Assembly (NCBI RefSeq): GCF_014839805.1
Contig: NC_051120.1
Span: 5,952,001 to 6,016,000 of the forward strand
From: Manduca sexta
Taxonomy: Eukaryota; Arthropoda; Insecta; Lepidoptera; Sphingidae
Direction of reading: 5' to 3'
Length of the DNA: 64,000 nt
Under the pieces are notes generated by a model. The model was given only the letters and a program-made list of their open reading frames with translations, was not told the DNA's origin and made no database searches. Position 1 is the stretch's first letter. Each line of letters opens with the position of its first letter. Below are positions 36,919-47,100 of the stretch, one piece after another. The position numbers were made by a program, and so were the translations under genes.

Positions 36919-37107
36919 CCATGGGCGCCGGGAGGGGGGCAATACATATAACTGAATGACACTAGGAACAATCGACCACAGAGGTTTTATTACGGTTTAG
37001 CATATTATGCAAATATCCGCGCGATTTTATGGGGAAAAAAATATATAAATATAGTACCTACTTATGCAGATACACCTCCCTAAAAGTAATCTTGGCGGCG
37101 CCCATGG
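36919..37107. mobile_element. Short element with inverted CCATGGGCGCCG ends (copy C)
   Basis: The left end CCATGGGCGCCGGGAGGGGG is mirrored by the right end CTTGGCGGCGCCCATGG, so the terminal inverted repeats are at least 12 bases. The interior ('GGAACAATCGACCACAGAGG', 'GCAGATACACCTCCCTAAAA') matches the GC-ended part of 22231-22478 and 28350-28608, which lets the boundaries of that family be defined. Length 189 bp, no coding potential. Confidence 0.65.
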
Positions 37108-39838
37108 CTCCTGCGTACTTACGGGCCAACTTTCTTCAATTCCAATATAAATAATACTTTTATACAAGTTTAGCGCAGTATCCACGTTAGATAATAATTT
37201 ATAAATTTTCTAAAGTCGTATGAGTACATATAAACGCGCAAATTCCAACCCTACAGCACATGCTGTCATAAAAAAAAATCTTAAATAAATTTTATGAATG
37301 TATATTGCATTATCCGCGAATAAAACACTTTTTTTATAACGTAGGCCCTACGAGATACGGATACTACTTGTGATGTATAAAGTATGAGAGATACGCCTCG
37401 CAATTTTAGTTACGCCCTTTTTTAAAAATACAAGCAAAAATAGATTCAAAAATCTGCCTAGAATGTGGCATTAGAAACATGACACATAGATGCGTGTCGT
37501 TTGATTTTGATCCTTGTGATTGGGCGAGAAACTAACGCAGTCGCGTGTTTTTCTCTCGACCAACGACAATGAAACGACACAGACTCTCGTTTACAATTGC
37601 TTAAAACCCTTTCCCCTACTTAATATTCCTCCGTAGGTATATTATTTTCATGAATGCCCATAGTAGGTATGTGCACTTATTGTTAAAAAAAACTGGGGCT
37701 GATATATTAACTCTGACGACTGCAAGCACGGTGAATATTATGTTGTTTGTTACAATTTACATCTCTCAAAATTAAAGCAAGAAAAAAAAGTATAAGTAAT
37801 TATAACGGTGCACCACGTTTTTTAAAAACATCGTATGAAAATAATCACAGCCCAAAGTTAGCTAATGATTGGTGCCGTTCAATTATTAAAATCACGAAAA
37901 TGCAACCAATATGACAATTTATTGTATGTTTTGCAAAAGACAATGTTAAGTGGAATGGATATTTTTTTGTAGGTGACTTATTGTTATAAGGTTAAATTTA
38001 ATGCATGTAAAATTCAATATTAACATACCCAATACAAAGTAATATGTTCTACAGTATTAATAATGGAAATAGAAAGCCATTCAGTGTTTTAATACAATGT
38101 TTAATATAAGTATAGATGTTTTGTATCATCAATTTTTTATATATTGACTGCGGCGCATACATAAACGCGCAAAGCCAGGCCATTGAGCGGTAAAAAAAAC
38201 GTCATATGTGCTTTGAAAAAATTAACAATACGAGAGGTGTAAGCTGCCAGTGTAATAAATGAAGCTACAGGCATGCATTACATATTATATGATATATTTT
38301 GTGTAGCTGACACAAATACAAAGTTATCATGGCGAGAGTCTTGTAGCACTAATTTTTACAAGCGTAATATATGCCGCATAGTGTTCAGGTCAGCTACGCA
38401 ATCGTCGGAAGACTTGCGCATGATGATACGCATGGATAAATAATTGTCGCCGCAGTCAACGCGCTAATGATATGATTACGTAGAGTTGACAAACATAAAT
38501 TGATTAATTCAACATTTATCAAATTACTTTTTGGCAGTGTGAACATCTCATTCATTACTGTCTACTCAGATGGAACTTAATATGTACCTACAATAAGATG
38601 TTGATGTCTAACTTACACCTAGTGAACACATGACCGTTCAAAACAAATAAATTATTATAAATATGCTAACTTGTTTTATTTTCAAAATAAAATTATATTA
38701 ACAAGCAATAATACAACTATGTTATAATTATAACAAAGCTAACTTTAGTTGTAACTAGTAAAACTATATTCAACAATTAACATGATTCACAAAATTTTAT
38801 GTAATTTTCAAAGATTTTACAACCAATCATGCAATGTGTATTTATGATGGTATCTAAGACTATAAATATGGAAATATTTATATTAAATATTTTTAATATT
38901 TGCAACTTGCAGTAGTGTGATGACAGGATATAAAAAATCAACATAATATTTAACATGAAATGTCATATCATCAATATTCAATTTCAGGTTTCAATCAATT
39001 ATGTAATACTACAACCTCGTTTTCTTTATACAACTGATAGGGAAATTTACAAACAACTTTTCTGATGGTAAGCAATATGTATGCACAATAAAACAAAAGC
39101 AAAACTTGCCTTAACTTGAACTTCAAAGTACTTTATGCATAATCACTGCACTCTCACCTGGGAAATTCAATGCAATCTCATGACAGTCAGTGCATATACC
39201 ATAGAAAATCCTTCATATTGATACATAACAGTGCTTCCAGATTAAAACTATAGTTTGTTATGAAACCTTCTGAGATAATTTGTACCAAAATATAATAAGT
39301 ACTTTGTGCCAACATTTAATAATCAAGTCAATTCTTGATCAATACAACTTGATGAGGTTGCTTGTGCTCATTAATTGTATAATCATATTGATCATAAGAT
39401 AAATAAGGATTTATGGCAACACATCAGTATCATACAATTCAGATAATTATTACTGTCAACCATTACAAGCATGGAATGCATGTTCCTGTTATAACCCATA
39501 CAGGAACTGTTATAAGTCAATAATAATTAACGAAAGCTGGCACATAAACACATTGACAAGCTTCATATGTGTAGTGTTTGTGAACGAATGAACATACATT
39601 AATCACCATGATAATGTATTGCTCATGCATCAATGAAGTCAAAATATAGTCTGATGGTTTGTTGACATCTATGTATATCCATCCATTGATAATAAAATGG
39701 AACATTGTGTTATATTATTGTGTAAAATTGTATTGTTACAATACTTCCAGTATTGTGAATGTGCTGGTTTTTGGTAATGAACATAAAAATATTAAGGAAA
39801 CAAGAACTTTACCACACTTGCAATATACCAGCAAGACT
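37108..39838. other. Gene-poor stretch downstream of CCDC115
   Basis: AT-rich. It must hold the 3' UTR end of the minus-strand CCDC115 gene. A reverse AATAAA near 38677 is one candidate, but closer hexamers may have been missed. No other gene is supported. Confidence 0.4.
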
Positions 39839-40420
39839 TTATGAAGAGTTCAATGAATTAATATAATTCTTTATTGCTTGGATATTTTTCATATTTTCCT
39901 GTATCTGTAATTGAACATTGGCACATTCAACAACATAGTTTAATGCATTCTGAAAAATGCTCTGGGCTTTATGCAAATTTTGTGGCACTAGAACTCCGAA
40001 CCAGCGTAGTGGGTTCACTGTGTCTTCTGAATTATTTTCCACTAAACTAAACTGTTTGATACCATCCTCCTCTATGGTTTCGCATTGAGTGGATGCTGCG
40101 AAATCTGGGCTACTTTCTGTAGGCAGACGGGTTGTACTCACGGAACTCTGCCCCATTATGTATCGCGATTTGGCGAGATGGATACAAGCGTTGTTAATGC
40201 TTGATTCTATGTTAAGCTCGCAACGCATTTTGTCTTCCATTAAATGTAACTGCCGAATTATAATTTTATCTAATAGTTCGTGAGCTTCTACTTCATTCAC
40301 CACAGCTACATCTAAAAAGGATAAAACAATTATAAATAAAAAAAACACGATAACTACACTAAAATGAGTTAATTTATTTGCCTCATATCCATTATTGATG
40401 TTACCTTTTTGTCCTGCCAT
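39839..40420 (-). CDS. CCDC115: V-ATPase assembly factor CCDC115 (Vma22-like)
   Basis: Endoplasmic-reticulum-associated factor for assembly of the V-ATPase proton-translocating (Vo) part, acting with TMEM199. There are two exons: 40420-40405 (16 bases, ATGGCAGGACAAAAAG) and 40311-39839. They are separated by a 93-base intron (donor GTAACA, acceptor TTTTTTAG), giving 162 aa. The family signature 'NPLRWFGVLVPQNLHKAQ' is in the C-terminal half, flanked by helical segments suited to coiled coils ('DKIIIRQLHLMEDKM', 'NVQLQIQENMKNIQAIKNY'). The intron is a multiple of three and has no stop. An unspliced reading therefore gives a 193-aa frame with a false membrane helix (about residues 22-38). The spliced N-terminus (MAGQKDVAVVNEVEAHELL) is what fits the family. 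Divergent from SAFB, 730 bp away. Confidence 0.85.
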   Translation of the reverse strand: MAGQKGNINNGYEANKLTHFSVVIVFFLFIIVLSFLDVAVVNEVEAHELLDKIIIRQLHLMEDKMRCELNIESSINNACIHLAKSRYIMGQSSVSTTRLPTESSPDFAASTQCETIEEDGIKQFSLVENNSEDTVNPLRWFGVLVPQNLHKAQSIFQNALNYVVECANVQLQIQENMKNIQAIKNYINSLNSS

Positions 40421-41152
40421 ATTATAGAATTAAGGAACAGTATTTGTGGTACTATGTTTATGAGAAAGAAATTTCTGGAACCGCAGTAAGAAATAGTCAC
40501 ACAAAATCAATTATCGAGACTATAAGAAAGTCGATAAAATAACAAAGATGAAACAATTTTTGAAATCACATGACACTATTTATTAATGTCATTATTTTTG
40601 CTTTATGATGGCTTTATGACATTGACGTCAGTTGACAGTTGACAAATATTGCTTACTCTATGGTTTTAAGCTGCATAGCTTAAAGCCTTGCTTTACCTTC
40701 TCGTTTTAAGGAGAAAATAAAACCAAAAAAAACACTATGGTTGACAATTTTTTTTAACATGACTCGCCCATCCTTTTAAATAGGTACAAGAAACATAGGG
40801 ATTTTTTTAAGATGTATGAGGGATATTTAGAGATTTTCTTATAAAATCTAGGGTAAAATCAATATCGTAAGTGAAACACTGCTGTAGGTTCCATAATATA
40901 TATTATAGTTCTCTTTAACTGTAGCACTATTCATGACGAGGCTGTATGGGCTAGAACCCTTTGCCTTCCCAATAATAAAGGGAAAATCAAAAATAAAAAA
41001 AAAATCTCTTTGGCTGTGGGCATCCGGCGTCCTCCATCTTGAAATTTGTTTAGCGATTAGCAAGTTGACTTTTTATTCTGTGAGAGATATCGAAATAAAA
41101 AGCAATATAAAGGCGGATATTAATAGATAGACTCCAAAAATAACGCGAGGCG
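40421..41152. promoter_or_regulatory. Divergent promoter region between CCDC115 and SAFB
   Basis: A 732-bp interval between two oppositely directed start codons. It contains AT-rich sequence and no clear TATA box at a set distance. The shared promoter role is inferred from layout. Confidence 0.4.
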
Positions 41153-44100
41153 ATGTCGGATAAAAAACGTCTACTGAATGATCTCAGAGTAATAGATTTG
41201 AGAGCCGAGTTAGAAAAGCGTAACCTCGACAAAAGTGGCGTCCGCGGCGTGCTCATTCAACGTTTGGCGAAGGTAACAGCGGCTCACGACGTGGTAATTA
41301 CGTACGTCATATAAACCATAAAATAAGAATCATGTCTGTTCTAGCATTTGGAGGAGGAAGGAAATGACCCAGCCTCGTTCAAGTTCGAGCTGACTGTTAG
41401 TGAAACCAAAACACCGTCGAAGAGAACGAGGCGATCAGAAAGCAACATAGAACACGAGTCTGAAGAGACTCCTGCTATGGAAGACATGATAGTACAAGAC
41501 GACGCCGGAGAAGAAGAGGACTCTGAACCATTAGCCAAAAAAGAGAAAATAAATAACAGCCAACCAAATACTGAACCCAAAATGGAAGTTGAAGAGGGCG
41601 AAAAAGTGAACAGGAAAAGAGAATCAAAGGAGGAGCCCGAATCCTCCCAAGCCAAGAAGCCATGTATTATCAAAGATGATAAAAATGATGAAGATCCTAA
41701 ACTTGAAAACAACACTGATGCAGAAGACAGTATCAATTTGGATATTGGTGATGATGAATTGCTTAATGAGGAGGTACGTTTCTATGTTTTCAGCGTTACA
41801 GTAAAATTGCCATCTAGTGCTAAAACATCAAATGGTTTCATGATGGAAGTAGACGAGGTTTAGTTATGGTCTATGTTTTGTAAATACCTATATTGAAATA
41901 TATTTATTGTAAATATATTCATTTTATTTATCTAATAGTCTATAATGGCTAACACAAGTTAGATGGATCATGTCCAGACAGTTTTATGACAAATGTGATG
42001 TAAATGCTATATCAATAGTTGTAAATAGCTGTCACACTGGACTCTTGCCAAGTTAAATACTAGTTCAGACATCTAAAGTTAAACTATCTCTTTCAGACTG
42101 ATAACAACCCTAAAGCCAGCAAGAAAGGTAAGCTCCAATACACATAATTACTTATTTTAGGACTTTCAATGCAAGCTAATACTGTATATGATACTAAGAA
42201 TGACAGGAAAAACTATAATATGAGAATGTATATAAAAATGTTGTGATCTTACTCAATAATAGACTAAGAATACTATACGATTTTATAAATCTAACCATTA
42301 ATATTAGCATAAAAATATCAGTGGACAATATGATGTGTCTCCAAAATGCGAATTAATCCATAGTATGTAGACTTATGGGTGTAAATTGAGTATCATGATC
42401 ATAATAATATATGAGGACAATGAAAGTTGAAGGGAAGAAACGTTTGGAACGACAACTGTAGGTGACCCTTGTGATTTGGATCCAAAGAAATGAAGAGTGT
42501 TGCTGCAAGTGACAAGACTTCCATGCATACTGAAGATATGTGAGTGTGTGGGTGGTAGCATCACTTCGGAGACTCACCAACCAGTTTCAGTCCAATGTCA
42601 TAGAAATTATTTAAAGTACAAGGACACTTACTGCATGTCTACATGTCAGAGAGTCACAACAAAAGCTCTACGACCAACCAACTCTATTAATATCTGTATT
42701 ATTTTGACTGGCAGGGTATTCAAGGTTCCACAGATAAGTTTGGTGTTGCTTAAAATATTTCTAAGTAACATGGACATAGCAGCATAAAGCTGCTATGCTG
42801 CTCCATACAAAGATGGTGGTGCTAATGTCCAATCAAGTTTTCAGGTCATGATTTTTCATATATTCATCCTTGAAGTGCAACAACTGTGAAGATTGTGTAT
42901 GAAATTTGGGGGTTTAACAAGATAAGAGAGGCAGAGCGGGCCGCTCCCGGGCTCCGCGCTCCGGCGAGCGACCTGCGCTGGCTCCACTGAGGCTGACCAC
43001 TGGCACTGACCTAGATGACGGCGAGTGTGACGAGTCGGCCGAGACTACGGATGAAAAGCCCGCTACAGACGACGCAGCAGCAGGCGGCAACACGGCGCCC
43101 GCTGACGACCAACAAGTAAAACCAGAAGCCTCCGCCACTAGGTTGGTGAACGCCGAATGGCCGTCGCGACGTCGCACCGCGCAACTTTAATCCACTGCGT
43201 TTGTCACGACATTCTTTATTATCGTTATCACTACAAAGTTTTGCACCGGTTTTTGCGTGGATACCTCCTGCGGTTTTGTTGGATTCGTCTGCTACGAGTT
43301 TATGGGGTGCTACGGGCGGAGCTTCTGAAGGACATCGTGCTGGATGAATATCACGGCTGTGGTCCGAGAGGATCACCCTGCATCTATCGAAGAATATTAG
43401 CGGTCAGCAGATGCACCCGTATCATCGGAGGCGACGTGTGAAGCTGATGCCGCAGCGGTGACTGCAGCTGCGACGGTCACGCGCCGCCATGCACACAACA
43501 CATCGAGCGACGACCCCGTTGTCGCACCTTGCGGTGGAGTAATGGTGCAAAACTTTGTAGATGATATTATGTGTGTTAATGTTTCGCGTACTACATAAAA
43601 CGCCCAAGAACATAAAATATGGACATTTGTATTTCATGAATAATTATGTCACCAAAACCCAAAATTAAATAGGTGTATTCATTGTATCTTATTGATATCA
43701 GTTGATCATACTATTTATTTTTCAGCAATGAGGGCGAGAAACAAGACAAAGGACAAAAAGGTACTAGTTGCAGAACTTGTATATTTTAATATCAGTTTAA
43801 GTAAATATAAAATCTATTGTACTGCCTCGGCAGCATAGTTGCATTACAATATTATTGCAGTACTGAGGTCTCGAGGGATTGATATTCTACTCGAGTATCA
43901 GAGTCCAGAATTTATGTCTAATATGGCTATAAGCTTTATCCTATCACATCGTAGGATGGAATACATACGGAGGAAACTGGGTGAAACAGTTGCACCACTG
44001 CCTACCCCTTCTGGGATAACAGGCGTGAGTGTGTGTGATTTAAGTTATATCCTACAAACAATATTTCTCTTTTTTTTAATATTACTTAAAACATGTATGA

Positions 44101-47100
44101 AATGCAATGTCAATTTATGATTTAGACGAGAAAGATAAAGAAGGCGAAAGTGAAAAGAGGGAGAAAAAAGGGGAGGAAAGCAAAGAGGGTGGAGCAAGGA
44201 ACTTGTGGGTCAGCGGACTTTCGGGCGACACGCGCGCCCGCGACCTGAAGCAGCTGTGCAGCAAACACGGCAAGGTAAACTAACTACTGAACCATTGAAT
44301 CTCACTACACATTTCTTTGTGAACCTTGGCTTGTTATCATAAAAAAATATTATCTGTATGCTCATTGAGCCAAGCCTCATACGTACGATATACAGGCAAG
44401 ATATACACCAGTCTTAAGAAAAGAAAAGAAATTTTGCTATGATAATGATTTTACACATAAATTTTAGACATAAAGTTGTCTGTGTTAATAGTAAGCAAAA
44501 CCTGCGCAACATGCACACAAGTACTGTACCTATGTGGTCAGTTTGATATGAGAAAATACTGTGTACTTAACCACATAATTGTTTTCCACAGGTGATTGGA
44601 GCTAAAGTGGTCACTAATGCTAAAACACCAGGATCCAGATGCTATGGTTATGTCACCATGGCGAGTGCGCAAGATGCTGAGAACTGCATCAAAAACCTAC
44701 ATAGAACAGGTGACACTAATTCCAGATACCTAATTTTATTTACATATAAGAACTAAAAATGTATTTGTGAATGGCTTTAGTTACTGTTAACTTTAATTTA
44801 TCTATCGTCTCTCTTATTATTTATTGAAATTAGTTTGGAGGATAGTACTATTGTTTAAATACCTTAATCCTTTAAAATTTAATTAGCAACTGGCATTGAT
44901 ATTTAGAATTTCTATAATTTTCTTATTCAGAAATACTAAACTACTCTTGTAAATCTACTCATTGTCATGTAACACTAATATGACTATTAATTTCAGAGCT
45001 TCACGGGCGAATGATTTCTGTAGAAAAAGCTAAATCCGAATCAGAGTCGTCATCGCGTCGACAACCATCAATTCGCGCGGAACGACGACCTAGCAAAGAA
45101 CGGAAAGAAGAAAATAAGGAGCATGAGGTATGTATTGTACCAAGAATGAAACAAAAAAAATATTTTCAGGATTTTTTATATGATTTTTATGCACAACAGG
45201 ATGGCAAGGAATCTGAGAAAAGCGAAATTAAGCCGAAAAAAGAAGGTGAATTATCTGGCGCTGAAAGCACAAGGTCAACATCTCGCACACGGGAGAAATC
45301 ACACCGGTCTGATAAGGTATATTATTTTGTTGTATTTGTGTCACAAAATTCTAAACTCTGAAGGGCAAAAATCCTTTTACATATACATGACATTTTGTTT
45401 GTAGGACAGGACCAGACGCAGCACTCGGAGTCATGAGAGGAAGAGGTCACCAAAAGAAGTACTGTCTTTCTCAAAGATTTGGGTAAAATTTGGGCTTTAG
45501 TTTATCCACGTAAATGCCCAATCATTATCAAATCATCAATCATACATATGACAAAATCCAATTATCATTTATTTTCATTTATTCAAATCCTTTTATATTG
45601 GATTTTCAAAAAGCGCGTATAAAATATCTTTAACTGCTACATTAACATGGTGGTACCCGGGATCTAAGTCGGGTAGGACTTATTAAATGCAAAAAGCATG
45701 TATGGTAAGGTGTTAGCGACACGTAGTAAACGGCGATGTGTGTTGCAGAAGGAGCGCGACGTGGCGCGCGCGCGGTCACGGTCTCGAGCGGCGCGCGAGG
45801 AGCAGCGCCGGCGCCGCGCCGCCGAGGACGCACTGCGCGAGCGCGAGCGGCGCCAGCGGCAAGAAAAGCACCGCCTCGCCATCGAACGCGAGAAGCTGCG
45901 CGCTGAGAGGTAACGAATACATCGCTTTTTATCCATCGCAACTCACGAGCGACGTGAAAATTTGCTTTTAAACACTAAAAAGTGATAAGACATCTGAGGA
46001 GGAAGAGGGAAATTAAATTAACTTCAAGCCAGATGTAAAGTTAAAGGGATCAAACGACTACATGAAAAATGAATTACAACTATTGTTTCAGAGAAAAAAT
46101 TGAGCGTGAAAAGAATGAACTATTGAGGTTGGAACGCGAACGGCACAGGCTCGAGCGTGAGAAATTAGAACTGGAGAGATTGGAACTCAAAAGGGCACAA
46201 CTTAGGTTTGCTATTACTACTTTACTACTTTACTATTTTAAATTTATCAAAAGTAGTTTCATATCTATGGAACAATAAACTACTTTTCTTGTTCACTAAA
46301 GTGTAATGGATGAATTGTAATAATATTCCATCTAGATTGGAGGAAGAGCGGCGCAAGCGCGGTTACGAGAGCAGCGCGTACCGCAAGGCGGGCAGCCCGC
46401 CACCTGAGCCCGCGTACGAGCGCGACGCACGCGACGTGCGCGACACCCGCGACGCGCGGCACAAACGCCCGCCGCCGCCGCCTATGGTATTATACCACAA
46501 TATACTTAATAATATTATTTTGTACATATTGCCTCTCTAACCCTCTGCTGCAATAGACTTCACTTTTATCACAGTATCTTAATTAAAAGGTTCCCAACAA
46601 AACCATATCACTAAAATGTATATTTAACAATGCCAATAGTTTTAACCTCTAGATCGATCGCGGAAATAAATAAATCGGGACAATTTGCTGACATCTTATA
46701 TTTATTTTGATAGGTTTATTAAACATGACCCAGAGCTTCAAATCCAAAGATAAATACAATTGGCACACTGTTCCTCTTGTAATAGAGTTCCTTTAATTTA
46801 CATCTTTAGCATCAAGTTTATGTGCTGATACATACATATTATATCGTTTTGTAAAAAACGTACGTAAATTATAATAAAAAGCTTTAAAATGTGTGTATTG
46901 TGCAGTCATCGAGCCGTAGTCAGTTCGAGGCGCCGCCGCCGCCGCGTTTTGAGATGAGCACCAGCTACGACCGCGGCAGCGATAAGCGCGAGCGAGATCG
47001 CGATTACAAGCGGGATTACCCTCGCCACGTGTCATGTAAGTGTTTACTTTATGTGACACCTTTAGATTCGTTATGCAAAATTGTATTCATGACGATCAAA

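Noticed and set aside
40312..40420. CCDC115 as a 193-aa membrane protein
   Set aside because: The hydrophobic stretch lies exactly between a GTAACA donor and a TTTTTTAG acceptor, and removing it gives a family-like N-terminus.
41341..41736. Ser-rich minus-strand frame over SAFB exon 2
   Set aside because: Antisense shadow of the acidic Glu/Asp/Lys coding exon.
45642..45941. Arg/Ala-rich minus-strand frames over SAFB exon 11
   Set aside because: Antisense of the Arg/Glu-rich coiled-coil exon.
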